A stretch of DNA of 64,000 nt from CAUZIZ01 sp963579905 (GCA_963579905.1 CAUZIZ010000010.1:1-64000), one strand, 5' to 3'; positions 1 to 8,838 are shown, counted from the first letter of the stretch. Numbers and translations are program-made. Notes: generated by a model not told the origin, from the letters alone.

Positions 1-222
1 TCCCTCCTGAGAGGGTCGGTTGCCCGAGCGGTTGACGGCATAGAGCACTTCGCCCCTCTGGCCCAGCGTCACGATCAGCGGCGCGTAGCCCCACTGCCCG
101 TCGTAGCTGATCCCGTCGGACGAAAGGACCGTTTTCCGAGTTTGACCGTTCCAGCTGGGGTTCAACCGAGTGGCCACCTCTGCTTTCCGTTTTCGGAGGA
201 TTTCGCTATGCTTTTTCTTCAC
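1..222 (-). pseudogene. IS1380-family transposase fragment (open at left edge)
   Basis: An open minus-strand frame of 74 codons runs off the left edge of the window. Residues 40-49 (YDGQWGYAPL) and about 58-73 (LYAVNRSGNRPSQEG) resemble the central part of IS1380-type DDE transposases. In that family this stretch normally lies more than 100 residues from the start. Here it lies about 38 residues after a GTG that has a good ribosome-binding site (AAGGAGG, 8 bases upstream). The first 30 residues are basic, like the beginning of such transposases, so I infer an internal deletion joining start to middle. The stretch between this gene and dnaN shows only short frames with stops. The family call rests on motif memory, and the distal half is not visible. 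Confidence 0.5.
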
Positions 223-343
223 CTGAAATGCCTCCTTTCGGCCCTCTCTGAAGATTCTTTGTCGAACTCCAGAATACCCGTCAGGTCTGGAATTTCAGGT
301 GTTTACACGTGGTTTCATCCACTTCCATCTACTTGTTTTGGGG

Positions 344-1453
344 CTAGATACTCATCGGCATGATTACATACTGATGTAGATATCCCCCGTCCTCTTGGGG
401 GTGAAGTAGCCCTTGGGTCTCCGAATTTCGTAGATCTAACACGAACTGTTCACTTTCTAAAACAAGGAGAAAGTCCAGCAGATATTGAGCATTGAACCCC
501 ATCTCCACAGGCTCATCTTCGTATTCAACGGCGATCGTCTCCTTCGCCTGACCAACCTCGGAGTTGGTCGACGATAGCTCCACTTGGCCCTCGCTAAACG
601 AAAGTTTCACCGCGTGGGTAAGTTCGTCCGCTAGAACCGATACCCGCCTGAGACTGTCTATGAAATCGGCCGTTCTTCCCACGATTCTTCGGTCGTTCTC
701 CTTCGGAATAACCATCTCGTAATTAGGGAATTCCCCGCTTAAAATCCGGGAGGTCAACAGGCGTTCACCTATCTTGAAGAACAACTGCTTCTCACCGATA
801 CCAAACTCCAAACTTGCTACCGGCTCGCCGAGCAGCTTTAACACCTCAATTAGTGCTTTCTTGGGTATTAGCACCCGAACCTCGTCCCCAATTGACGATA
901 AATCAAATTCCCGCCTAACAAGAACGAGACGGTGCCCATCTGTGGTTACCAGTGTCATCCCTCCACGATTCATTACTGCCAACGCACCATTTAAGGTGTA
1001 TCGGCTTTCCTCCTGCGTAATGGCGAAAACACATCTGCTTATCATGTTTCGTACCACTACCGAATTCAGAGTCACCGTTTTTCCTTTGAACTCACCTATG
1101 TCAGGAAAATTGCTTTTGGAAAGTGTCGCCAATTTAAAGCGCGATCGGTCGTAACTTATTTCCAACCATTCGTCTTTATTTTCTTTTATATGAATTATGG
1201 CACCTTCCGATGCGAATCGAACGATGTCGAACAGTTTTCTGGCTGAAACAGTTAGTGTCCCGCTTACTTTCACCTCAGCTTCGCAACTGCATCGGAGTGT
1301 TACATCGAGGTCGGTGACGGTAATCCTCAGAATATTTCCTACTGTTTCGAGCAAAGCATTCGCAAGGATAGGAACCGTCGTTTTGCGCTCGACTATTCCG
1401 TTTATGTAGTGAAGCTCCTTAAACAGGTTTGTACGAGAAAGGATGACATCCAT
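344..1453 (-). CDS. dnaN: DNA polymerase III subunit beta (sliding clamp)
   Basis: This gene encodes the ring-shaped sliding clamp that holds DNA polymerase III on DNA and recruits repair and mismatch proteins. The 369 residues match the usual length of about 366-378. The N-terminus carries the family's typical pattern (VERKTTVPILANALLE at about residues 21-36), and the C-terminus ends in YVIMPMSI, close to the conserved M-P-M-R ending; the penultimate Arg is replaced by Ser. It lies downstream of dnaA on the same strand, as in most bacteria, with 225 bases between. The ATG start is the natural first codon of the conserved domain. No recF or gyrB follows; instead a transposase scrap comes next, so the usual dnaA-dnaN-recF-gyrB order is broken here. 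Confidence 0.97.
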   Translation of the reverse strand: MDVILSRTNLFKELHYINGIVERKTTVPILANALLETVGNILRITVTDLDVTLRCSCEAEVKVSGTLTVSARKLFDIVRFASEGAIIHIKENKDEWLEISYDRSRFKLATLSKSNFPDIGEFKGKTVTLNSVVVRNMISRCVFAITQEESRYTLNGALAVMNRGGMTLVTTDGHRLVLVRREFDLSSIGDEVRVLIPKKALIEVLKLLGEPVASLEFGIGEKQLFFKIGERLLTSRILSGEFPNYEMVIPKENDRRIVGRTADFIDSLRRVSVLADELTHAVKLSFSEGQVELSSTNSEVGQAKETIAVEYEDEPVEMGFNAQYLLDFLLVLESEQFVLDLRNSETQGLLHPQEDGGYLHQYVIMPMSI

Positions 1454-1678
1454 GGAAGAGTACTCCTATTGGTAGAAAATAAATCCTTTTATCCTAGATG
1501 TAGTAGTAGGGTTTGTGGATTCTGTGATTGGAGTGAAAGAGTCTTTGTTTTCATCATCTTCTGGAAAAGAGAACCTGTGGATGGTTTCTGTTGAAGCTGT
1601 GTATGTTTCAGGAAAAGAGATAGAAAAATATTGATCCAGAGGAATCAGATGAAGAAGACGTGGAAAACCACCGTACGG
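1454..1678. promoter_or_regulatory. dnaA-dnaN intergenic region with two DnaA-box-like sites
   Basis: This non-coding stretch is clearly richer in A+T than its flanks. It contains two copies of the heptamer TGTGGAT (1514-1520 and 1576-1582), each matching seven bases of the DnaA-box consensus TGTGGATAA. The intergenic space between dnaA and dnaN is a common place for part of the replication origin, or for DnaA autoregulation. Two weak boxes are suggestive only, because spacing and clustering are poorer than in a textbook oriC. Confidence 0.35.
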
Positions 1679-3013
1679 TCATGTAATTGAATCAGTTAGC
1701 TTGTTAATGGTTTTTTCGAGTTGCGGGTCTCTCAAGCGCAGATCCTGGATCTTGCGGACTGCATGGAGAACGGTGGTATGGTGCCTGCCTCCAAAATCTC
1801 TACCTATCTGAGGCAACGAGTTGCCGGTGAGTTTCTTGCTGAGAAACATCGCGATCTGACGAGGTAGGGCCACACTCCGGGAATTATTTTTGATTTTGAA
1901 ATCGGATGGTTTGAGAGAAAAGTGGCGAGCAACCACCCGCTGCACAAAATCCGACGTAATAACACGAGAGCTTGATTCGGTAAGGTTCTTGAGTGCGGAC
2001 TGAGCAAGGTCCAGAGAGATGTTCTCACCAGTGAGACTGCTATACGCGGTTAAGCGAATAAGGGCCCCTTCGAGTTCTCGAATATTTGATTTGGTGTTGC
2101 TGCAGATGAAGAAGGCCACATCGTCCGGCAGCGGGATACGATGTAGCTCGGCCTTCTTACGAAGGATGGCAACCTTCGTCTCCAGGTCCGGCGTTTGAAT
2201 GTCCGCTATAAGGCCCCACTCGAAGCGACTATGGAGTCGCTCTTCCAGGGTAGGGATGTCGCGAGGCGATGAATCACTCGAGATCACTATCTGCTTCTGG
2301 GCGTCGTAGAGAGCGTTGAAGGTATGAAAGAATTCTTCCTGGGTTCGTTCCTTCCCCGCCAGGAACTGAATGTCATCCATCAGAAGCACATCGATGTTAC
2401 GGTACTTCTCGCGAAAGGCAGGGGTTCGATCGTAGCGGATGGCATTGATAAGCTCGTTCATGAAGTGCTCAGAGGAGATGTAGGCGAGGTTGGTCTGGGG
2501 GTACACGATCTTCACCGAGTGACCGATCGCGTGCATCAGGTGGGTCTTCCCGAGGCCGACACCACCATAGAGAAAAAGAGGGTTGTAGGCCTTAGAGGGT
2601 TGTTCGGCGACTGCGATGGAGGCGGCATGGGCCAATTGGTTGCTTAGACCGACAACGAACGAGCCAAAAGTATAACGGGTGTTCAGATTGTAGGCCGGAG
2701 CGTCCTTCGAAGGCTTAGTGAAGTTCGGAGCACCCGAAGCCACCTCACCCAGAGCCAGGGAGTCCTCATCCCTCTCGCCCACAATAAAAAGAACCTGGAG
2801 GTGGTCAAGGGAAACCTCTTCCAGCGAATCACGAATAGTCACACTGTAGTTTTGAGCGAGCCAGTACTTAAAGTGGTTGTTTGGAACACGAACAAGAAGC
2901 TTTTTAAGAGCAAGATCGTGCTCGGCAAGAGATGTGGGGCGAAACCACAAATCGAAGTTTTGAGGCGAGATCCGCTTCTCGACAGATGACAGAACACAAT
3001 CCCAAGCATGCAT
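1679..3013 (-). CDS. dnaA: Chromosomal replication initiator protein DnaA
   Basis: DnaA is the AAA+ ATPase that binds DnaA boxes, opens the replication origin and loads the helicase. The protein shows an N-terminal domain beginning MHAWDCVLSSVEKRI, the Walker A motif GGVGLGKTH, Walker B LLMDDIQF, and the C-terminal DNA-binding signature GRDFGGRHHTTVLHA. From the ATG chosen here it has 444 residues, normal for the family. The frame stays open eight codons further upstream to a TTG, but the family's start pattern favours the ATG; no strong Shine-Dalgarno separates the two. It is followed by dnaN on the same strand. One good and two weak DnaA boxes lie in the flanking spacers, consistent with autoregulation or a nearby origin. 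Confidence 0.96.
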   Translation of the reverse strand: MHAWDCVLSSVEKRISPQNFDLWFRPTSLAEHDLALKKLLVRVPNNHFKYWLAQNYSVTIRDSLEEVSLDHLQVLFIVGERDEDSLALGEVASGAPNFTKPSKDAPAYNLNTRYTFGSFVVGLSNQLAHAASIAVAEQPSKAYNPLFLYGGVGLGKTHLMHAIGHSVKIVYPQTNLAYISSEHFMNELINAIRYDRTPAFREKYRNIDVLLMDDIQFLAGKERTQEEFFHTFNALYDAQKQIVISSDSSPRDIPTLEERLHSRFEWGLIADIQTPDLETKVAILRKKAELHRIPLPDDVAFFICSNTKSNIRELEGALIRLTAYSSLTGENISLDLAQSALKNLTESSSRVITSDFVQRVVARHFSLKPSDFKIKNNSRSVALPRQIAMFLSKKLTGNSLPQIGRDFGGRHHTTVLHAVRKIQDLRLRDPQLEKTINKLTDSIT

Positions 3014-3428
3014 ATACGAGGCCCCAACCAGGAACAAGAAACGGTGACAGAAAAAGAGGAACCACTGGTGTCAACGACAGGAAAGGCCCGTGGGATTCCC
3101 ATAGTTTTTCCACACCCCGTGAAAAAATCGACGCGGGTCTTTTGTTAGAGCACCAAGCCTCTCCCAAGCAACGATGCAAAAAGTATCACGCACCGTGATG
3201 GGGAAGGAAGGGCTTTTCTGCCAAGAAGCGAAGATGCAGGATGTTACGAACCCACCAAACGAAAGAAAGAGGCGACCAAGGAGCAAGTTTAAGGAGAGAC
3301 ATTAAGAAACCACATGAGAGTCTGTAAACAAGAACGGCGGTTTCTCTGTGCAGGCGGGAGTTTCCGAAGAGGCGACGCTTTTGGGGTCAAACGAGGAGCC
3401 AAAGCCAAGAGGCGCTTTGTGGTGTTTT
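3014..3428. promoter_or_regulatory. Spacer upstream of dnaA with a DnaA box; candidate origin region
   Basis: This gap of about 415 bases holds no convincing gene; small frames across it lack family resemblance. It contains TTTTCCACA at 3106-3114, which fits the DnaA-box consensus TTWTNCACA, and several A-rich runs. Any dnaA promoter must lie here. It could be part of oriC together with the dnaA-dnaN spacer, but only one good box is visible. Confidence 0.4.
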
Positions 3429-3944
3429 TTAACGTTTTGGGTGATTTCCAGTGGGCGGCGAGGTCGGCTCATAGAAAGGGAGTAGTTTCTTGTAGGTGGT
3501 CTGCAGATCTTCGGGTATTACCCGGGTCTGGGCTAGAACACTGATGTAGTTCACGTCAGCAATCCAACGAGGCACAACGTGCATGTGGAGATGCCCGGCG
3601 ATGCCCGCACCGGCGCTTTGTCCGATGTTTAGGCCTACATTGAAGCCGTCGGGGTTGTAAGCGCGACGCAGGAAGATTTCACAATCCCGCGAAAGATGAG
3701 CCATTTCTTCGATCTCGACACAGGTGGCCTCGGACAAAGAGCCCACATGGCGACGGGTAACCACGAGAAGGTGACCAGCTGTGTAGGGAAAGCGATTAAG
3801 AACAATGAAGTTGTGGCGCCGCCGAGCCAAAACGTGATTTTCACGGTCTTGCTCAGCTGCAAGAATCGAACAGAAAACACACCCAGATGGGTTCTTGGTC
3901 GAGGTGATGTAGGGAAAACGCCATGGGGCCCAAAGGTGGTCCAT
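3429..3944 (-). CDS. HIT-family hydrolase (diadenosine polyphosphate/AMP-lysine type)
   Basis: This 171-residue histidine-triad protein carries the catalytic motif HLHMHVVPRW (H-x-H-x-H) near residue 116. An N-terminal pair of cysteines (CVFC) may bind zinc, and the start MDHLWAPWRFPYI is shared by bacterial Ap4A phosphorylase-like HIT proteins. HIT enzymes transfer or hydrolyse nucleotide groups through a histidine intermediate; the natural substrate cannot be told from sequence. It lies upstream of dnaA on the same strand and downstream of the HU/rpsA pair, from which it is separated by a MITE-like repeat. A second, shorter HIT protein is encoded near 8.8 kb. Confidence 0.85.
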   Translation of the reverse strand: MDHLWAPWRFPYITSTKNPSGCVFCSILAAEQDRENHVLARRRHNFIVLNRFPYTAGHLLVVTRRHVGSLSEATCVEIEEMAHLSRDCEIFLRRAYNPDGFNVGLNIGQSAGAGIAGHLHMHVVPRWIADVNYISVLAQTRVIPEDLQTTYKKLLPFYEPTSPPTGNHPKR

Positions 3945-3991
3945 CCTAGGTTATGGGTCAGAAGCCCGGGGGCCCGATCGGTGGGAACTTA

Positions 3992-4173
3992 GGGTCTGCG
4001 CAAGAACAACTTGGCATTTTGGCATCTCATCTTCACACCATCTTCGGGCCGCTACGCAATCGTGAAATCCTCAACGTAGACCGGGCTACGCCTGCGGTTT
4101 CGCTCAATCGTTCGCGGCCAAATCTGGTGCAAATCCGAACGTCAATCCTACCAAGTTATTCTTACGCAGACCC
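3992..4173. repeat. MITE-like element, family A copy 1
   Basis: A non-coding element of 182 bases, flanked on both sides by the triplet TTA. Its ends are inverted repeats (GGGTCTGCGCAAGAA... and ...TTCTTACGCAGACCC), and the interior closely matches two further copies at 41933-42107 and 45111-45292. No coding potential fits known proteins. Its right-hand flanking TTA is also the stop codon (TAA on the minus strand) of the HU gene, so the insertion sits exactly at a gene end. The TIR plus a 3-base TWA-type duplication suggests mobilisation by an IS5-type transposase supplied elsewhere; that is inference. Confidence 0.85.
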
Positions 4174-4449
4174 TTAGGAGTTGATAAGCTCCTTCAGTTC
4201 CTTCCCCGGCTTGAAATAGGGAACCTCTTTTGCGGGCACATGAACCTGATCCCCGGTTTTGGGGTTACGCCCCTTACGCTCGGATCGGGAACGCAGGCGA
4301 AAGCTCCCAAAGCCACGCAACTCTACCTTGGTGCCGGACTTGAGTGACTCGATAATGCTGTCCAAAACAGTCTGAACAATAACCTCGGCATCCTTTTTGC
4401 TCAGATCTGAGTTTCTCGCGACATCGTCCACCAGCTCAGCCTTCGTCAT
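4174..4449 (-). CDS. HU/IHF-family DNA-binding protein
   Basis: A 91-residue histone-like protein that bends and compacts DNA as a dimer. The full family fold is visible: the start MTKAELVDDVARNSDLSKKD, the beta-arm signature GFGSFRLRSRSERKGRNPKT, and the terminal helix ending in KELINS. The long DNA-intercalating arm carries YFKPGKEL at the end. Its ATG overlaps the rpsA reading frame by 14 bases, so it is probably translated by coupling from the rpsA message. The rpsA-HU pairing resembles the rpsA-ihfB order in proteobacteria, so it may be an IHF-beta-like paralogue, but a single-gene HU role is equally possible. Its stop codon is the TTA next to a MITE-like repeat. Confidence 0.93.
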   Translation of the reverse strand: MTKAELVDDVARNSDLSKKDAEVIVQTVLDSIIESLKSGTKVELRGFGSFRLRSRSERKGRNPKTGDQVHVPAKEVPYFKPGKELKELINS

Positions 4450-6265
4450 CTTGGGACCCTTCCTCCTTCGTGGATTCGTCGGCTTGTTCGGCCTTCTTCT
4501 TTAGTTCGTCGAGTTCCCTCCCGGCGATGTCACCGATCGAAGTTGTTGCAACCTCCGGTGTGTACGACCAGGAGGGTTCCTTTTCTGTCGTCTCGTCCTT
4601 GAGCGCCCTGACAGACAGGCCTATTTTGCGTTCCAGGAGGCTGAGCTTGATGATTTTGAAGTCAAGCGTCTGACCCACTTCAAAGTGCTTCTCCGGATCC
4701 TCAATTCGCTTACTGTCGAACTCGGAAACGTGGCACAGGCCCTCGACCCCTGCGGTCAGTTCGACGAAGGCACCGAAGGTGGTCAGGCGGACGATCGTGC
4801 CAGAGATCAAATCACCCGTCTGGTGTTGGGAGAAGAACTCCTCCCACTTGTCGGGCTCCATCTGTTTGGTGCCCAGAGAGAGGCGCTGATTCTCAGGATC
4901 GACGCTGAGGACAACTGCCGATACCTCATCTCCCTTCTTGAGAATTTCCGAAGGGTGTTTCACCTTCTTGGTCCAGCTCAGGTCCGAGATATGGACCAGT
5001 CCTTCGACTCCTTCCTCGACCTCGATAAAGGCGCCGAAATCTGTGAGATTACGGACCTTCCCTGTGACAATTGAGTTGACGGCGTATCTTTCTCCGACCA
5101 GGTCCCAGGGGTTGGGCTCAATCTGCTTCATGCCCAAAGAAATTCTGCGTGCCTGGGGGTCGACATCAAGCACAACGGCCTCAATCTCATCACCAACCGA
5201 TAGAAGTTTTGAGGGGTGCTTGACCCGCCGGTTCCAAGTCATCTCGGAAATGTGAATCAATCCCTCGACGCCATTCTCCAGTTCAACGAAGGCCCCATAG
5301 TCGGTAAGGCTCACCACCGCCGTCTGCACTCGAGTGTTCCGAGGGTAGCGAGAGGAAACCGACAACCAGGGATCATCGGTTAGCTGCTTGTACCCCAGAG
5401 ACACTTTTTCTTCTTGTCGATCGAACTTGAGCACCTTGACCTCGAGCTCATCCCCCACCTTGAAAAGATCGGAGGGGTGGTTGACCCGACCCCAGGACAT
5501 ATCGGTAATGTGTAGTAGACCATCGATACCGCCCAAATCTACGAAGGCACCGTAATCAGTTATGTTCTTGACGATACCCTTGGTGACGGACTCTGCCTCG
5601 AGCCCACGAAGTGTCTTTTCTTTCTGTTTGGAGTACTCCTCCTCAAGGACGGCTTTGCGAGACAGAACAATATTTCCCCGACGCTTGTTGACCTTGATAA
5701 CACGAAGCCGAAGCACCTCGTCCCTTAGGTTCTGGGGGTGCCTAACCGGGTGAAGATCAACTTGGGATCCCGGGAGGAAGCCACGGACCCCAATGTCGAC
5801 GGCGAACCCTCCCTTTATGCGCTCGATAACTCGACCCGTGATTACAGACTCATCCTCGTAGGCACGCTCGATGGTTTCCCAGATTTTCATCTGCTCTGCT
5901 TTTTCCCGAGAGAGAACAACCCCCCCCTCTGAGGTCTCGGTGCTCTCCAGAAGAACATCGACTGCATCACCTGGTTTGATCTGAATGCTTCCATCCTTCT
6001 GGCGGAACTCTGCTAAGGAGACCAACCCTTCAGACTTGAAACCAACGTCGATGATCACATGCGACGGAGTAAGTTTGAGAACTGTCCCGGAAACCACCTC
6101 TCCCTCCGCCAGGTTTTTGAAACTCGTGTCGTAAGCCTCAAGCAGCGCCTCGTAATCGAGATCACTTGAGTCCTCGATAATTGGAGCGGTGGGTGGTATT
6201 ACCGCCTCTGCCTCTGGAGTGTCCGGAGACGGGGCGGCCTTCTTGTTTTCAGTGGTAATGGACAT
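4436..6265 (-). CDS. rpsA: Small ribosomal subunit protein bS1
   Basis: The 609-residue bS1 protein binds messenger RNA and helps load it on the 30S subunit. Six S1 (OB-fold) repeats can be read in order, beginning near residues 55, 140, 225, 312, 399 and 486. The last four carry the characteristic DYGAFV/DFGAFI and GLxHISD/E motifs, while the first two are more divergent and bind the ribosome in known bS1 proteins. An acidic N-terminal extension rich in E/A/P and an acidic tail are normal for the family. GGAGGA lies 11 bases before the ATG. A strong promoter about 190 bases upstream leaves a long leader, compatible with the autoregulation known for S1. The HU gene follows with a 14-base overlap. 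Confidence 0.96.
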   Translation of the reverse strand: MSITTENKKAAPSPDTPEAEAVIPPTAPIIEDSSDLDYEALLEAYDTSFKNLAEGEVVSGTVLKLTPSHVIIDVGFKSEGLVSLAEFRQKDGSIQIKPGDAVDVLLESTETSEGGVVLSREKAEQMKIWETIERAYEDESVITGRVIERIKGGFAVDIGVRGFLPGSQVDLHPVRHPQNLRDEVLRLRVIKVNKRRGNIVLSRKAVLEEEYSKQKEKTLRGLEAESVTKGIVKNITDYGAFVDLGGIDGLLHITDMSWGRVNHPSDLFKVGDELEVKVLKFDRQEEKVSLGYKQLTDDPWLSVSSRYPRNTRVQTAVVSLTDYGAFVELENGVEGLIHISEMTWNRRVKHPSKLLSVGDEIEAVVLDVDPQARRISLGMKQIEPNPWDLVGERYAVNSIVTGKVRNLTDFGAFIEVEEGVEGLVHISDLSWTKKVKHPSEILKKGDEVSAVVLSVDPENQRLSLGTKQMEPDKWEEFFSQHQTGDLISGTIVRLTTFGAFVELTAGVEGLCHVSEFDSKRIEDPEKHFEVGQTLDFKIIKLSLLERKIGLSVRALKDETTEKEPSWSYTPEVATTSIGDIAGRELDELKKKAEQADESTKEEGSQDDEG

Positions 6266-6456
6266 CTAACAAAGTCCTCCGAGGGTGGCTCAGTGGAGCA
6301 CGGAAATGAGTGGAGATGAGACTGCAGACACCAAGAACGTAGCGCACCTGAAGCGGGGAATTCAAAGGCTGACTAGGCCAACCAGACTGATATGGAAGCC
6401 CAAGATAACGTGTCTAATCGGCGATCACACCTCTATCCTCTATTACGCAAGGGGGA

Positions 6457-6486
6457 CTTATATCCTGCCCGGCAACCCCTTGTCAA
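6457..6486 (-). promoter_or_regulatory. Sigma-70-type promoter for rpsA-HU
   Basis: On the minus strand TTGACA (6486-6481) and TATAAG (6462-6457) are separated by 18 bases, a near-consensus housekeeping promoter. It lies in the 365-base divergent spacer between rpsA and rpmE and would give an rpsA leader of about 185 bases. No equally clear promoter for rpmE was found on the other strand, and nothing else is recognisable in this spacer. Confidence 0.7.
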
Positions 6487-6630
6487 GCATTCTGACTCAA
6501 GCAACAAAATGAAGTTCCAGGATAGAGTTACGAAGACACACGACTCGACTTCTTGGTCGGGGATCTGGTAAACTGCATTTTGGTGGTAAGACCCGCTCCG
6601 GATATTTGAATTTAGCTAAGGGTGCCGCAA

Positions 6631-6837
6631 ATGAAAGCTGGAATTCATCCGCAATACGAGGTTGTAAAGGTCCATTGTGCCTGCGGAGAAGAGTGGGAAA
6701 CCCGCTCCACCAAAGGCAGTGAGATCCGCCTTGAGATTTGCTCAAGCTGCCACCCGTTTTTCACTGGGAAACAGAAGCTCGTGGACACTGCAGGACGAGT
6801 CGAGCGCTTCCAGAAGAAGTACGGCCTGACCCAATAA
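6631..6837 (+). CDS. rpmE: Large ribosomal subunit protein bL31
   Basis: A 68-residue ribosomal protein that bridges the 50S and 30S subunits. The start MKAGIHPQYEVVKVHC and the end of the first domain FFTGKQKLVDTAGRVERFQ match the family. The cysteines CAC...CSSC form the zinc site of the C-plus type of bL31. An in-frame GTG nine bases upstream could start a slightly longer product, but MKAGIHP is the normal beginning and is preceded by AAGGGTG. prfA follows after 12 bases, an order (rpmE-prfA-prmC) seen in many bacteria, so these three genes are likely one transcript. Confidence 0.95.
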   Translation: MKAGIHPQYEVVKVHCACGEEWETRSTKGSEIRLEICSSCHPFFTGKQKLVDTAGRVERFQKKYGLTQ

Positions 6838-6849
6838 CCCTCCCTACCC

Positions 6850-7923
6850 ATGCTTGAGAAATTGGAGACCTTGGAGGCAAGGTACGAAGAGCTGTCTCAT
6901 GAGCTCGGCGACCCATCGATTACCGCCAACCCTGACAGGCTTCGTGATACGGGCAAAGCTCACTCGGATCTTCGCGAAGTCGTTGACAAGTATCGGCAAT
7001 ACAAGCAGATATCAAAGCAGCTTATAGGGGCGCGTCAGATCATCGAAGTGGAGTCAGAGGAGGATCTGCTCGAACTTGCCCGGGATGAGATTGGCGTCCT
7101 TGAGACGAGCCGCAAGGAGTGCGAGCAAGAGTTGAAGACCCTCTTGATTCCCACAGATCCAAACGATCAGAAGAATGCCATTTTGGAGATCCGGGCGGGC
7201 ACCGGGGGCGACGAGGCTACTCTCTTCACCCAGGATTTATTCCGCATGTACTCCCGATATGCCGAGTCAAGGGGTTGGAAAGTCGCGGTTCTTTCGGTGC
7301 ACCCCTCATCGGTTGGCGGCATTAAAGAGATCATCGCGTCACTTGAAGGAAAGCAGGTGTACGGCCGACTGAAGTACGAGAGTGGAGTGCACCGGGTACA
7401 ACGCGTTCCTGAAACCGAGACCCAGGGCCGTGTGCACACTTCGGCTGTTACTACCGCCGTCCTACCGGAGGCGGATGAAGTCGAGGTTGCAATAGAGCCC
7501 AAGGACCTGAGAATAGACACCTACTGTTCTTCTGGACCCGGGGGGCAATCGGTGAACACGACGTATTCCGCAGTCCGAATCACGCATCTCCCCACTGGCG
7601 AGGTCGTTACCTGTCAGGATGAGAAGTCGCAGATCAAGAACAAGAGTCAAGCCATGAAAGTGCTTCGCTCGAGATTGTATGAGGTCGCCTTGCGGGAGCA
7701 GCAGGATGAGATCGCGGAAACGCGACGTGCCATGGTCGGGACTGGGGACCGAAGCGAAAAAATCCGGACCTACAATTTCCCCCAGAGCCGGGTCACGGAC
7801 CACCGTATTGGACTGACGCTGCACCGTTTGGAGGGTGTTCTTCAGGGCGGTCTGGACGAGATCATCGATGCTCTGGAAACATCCGAGCAAGAGGGCGCGA
7901 TGGAAGAGCAGAAGATAGCTTAA
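6850..7923 (+). CDS. prfA: Peptide chain release factor 1
   Basis: RF1 reads UAA and UAG stop codons and triggers release of the finished peptide. The 357-residue protein has the expected helical N-terminal domain, the peptidyl-hydrolysis motif GGQ (in SSGPGGQSVNTTYSAV, residues about 228-243), and the typical C-terminal block TYNFPQSRVTDHR. The GGQ glutamine is the residue methylated by PrmC, whose gene follows three bases after the stop codon. This tight coupling of substrate and modifying enzyme is common. Length and motif order are normal, and the ATG is the only sensible start. Distinction from RF2 rests on overall pattern, the neighbouring rpmE/prmC and the absence of a programmed frameshift near the start. 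Confidence 0.97.
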   Translation: MLEKLETLEARYEELSHELGDPSITANPDRLRDTGKAHSDLREVVDKYRQYKQISKQLIGARQIIEVESEEDLLELARDEIGVLETSRKECEQELKTLLIPTDPNDQKNAILEIRAGTGGDEATLFTQDLFRMYSRYAESRGWKVAVLSVHPSSVGGIKEIIASLEGKQVYGRLKYESGVHRVQRVPETETQGRVHTSAVTTAVLPEADEVEVAIEPKDLRIDTYCSSGPGGQSVNTTYSAVRITHLPTGEVVTCQDEKSQIKNKSQAMKVLRSRLYEVALREQQDEIAETRRAMVGTGDRSEKIRTYNFPQSRVTDHRIGLTLHRLEGVLQGGLDEIIDALETSEQEGAMEEQKIA

Positions 7924-7926
7924 TAT

Positions 7927-8829
7927 TTGGTGGAACCTGATCACCGATTGAGCTCGAAGGAGTGTCAGACGATAGGCAGCGCCGTCACGTACGGTACCGC
8001 CTATCTTCGTAAACACCAACTTCCCAATCCTCACTGGGATGCGGAGGTGATCGTCCGATCGATCCTGGGTCGCGATCGCGCTTTTTTGTTTGCTCATCCC
8101 GAAGAGCCTTTGTCCGCAGATCAGCAAAGACGTATCCAGCAATGGTTGCTGAAGCGAGGGCGACATTACCCAACCCAATATCTGAGGGGAGAGCAGGAGT
8201 TCTTCGGGCGAGAGTTCAAGGTAGAACCCGGTGTTTTGATCCCGAGGCCAGAGACAGAGCTACTGGTTGAGGTCAGCCTCGAGTTGCTGGCCAAAATGAG
8301 GGCCGAAGCAGGCGAGGTGCTGGATGCCGGGACGGGTTCGGGCTGCATTGCTGTGAGTCTCGCCTGCGAGTTACCCCTGGCGGTTGTCACCGCGACCGAT
8401 GTGTCGCGAGTAGCGTTGAAAGTGGCGGCGAGCAACGCAGAACTCCATGGGTGTTCTAAGCGTATCCGGTTCGAGAAAATAAACCCGTCGGATCCCCTGG
8501 CACAAGGCAGGGATCGCTACCATTTGATCGTCTCGAATCCGCCCTACGTAGGAATCTCCGAGAAGGTGTGGGTGGAGAAGTCGGTTTTGGAGTACGAGCC
8601 CCAGGGAGCGGTGTTCGCCGGTCCCACCGGGATGGAAGTTTACGAGCTCCTTCTTTCCGGAGGAAGGGGCGTGTTGCGAGAAGAGGGAAGGCTCGTCCTC
8701 GAACTCGGCCACGGGCAGAAGCAAAAGGTTTGTAATTTGGCGGCAGGACTAGGATGGAGCCATCTCAGTACCCGAAAGGATCTCGCAGGGATCGATCGTT
8801 GCGCCGTGTTTGGCTTGGATAGGAGTTGA
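7927..8829 (+). CDS. prmC: Release factor glutamine N5-methyltransferase
   Basis: PrmC methylates the GGQ glutamine of release factors using S-adenosylmethionine. The 300-residue protein has the N-terminal helical substrate domain, the SAM-binding motif DAGTGSGCIAVSLA at about residues 138-151, and the diagnostic NPPYVG motif that positions the target glutamine. It follows prfA directly. The start is either TTG (used here) or the next codon, GTG; neither has a strong ribosome-binding site, which fits translational coupling to prfA. A HIT gene follows after nine bases, so the transcript may continue. Confidence 0.94.
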   Translation: MVEPDHRLSSKECQTIGSAVTYGTAYLRKHQLPNPHWDAEVIVRSILGRDRAFLFAHPEEPLSADQQRRIQQWLLKRGRHYPTQYLRGEQEFFGREFKVEPGVLIPRPETELLVEVSLELLAKMRAEAGEVLDAGTGSGCIAVSLACELPLAVVTATDVSRVALKVAASNAELHGCSKRIRFEKINPSDPLAQGRDRYHLIVSNPPYVGISEKVWVEKSVLEYEPQGAVFAGPTGMEVYELLLSGGRGVLREEGRLVLELGHGQKQKVCNLAAGLGWSHLSTRKDLAGIDRCAVFGLDRS

Positions 8830-8838
8830 CTCAAGTCC

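Noticed and set aside
3953..4177. Short plus-strand open frame across the family A repeat
   Set aside because: It lies inside a TIR element that recurs with different frames; no protein resemblance.
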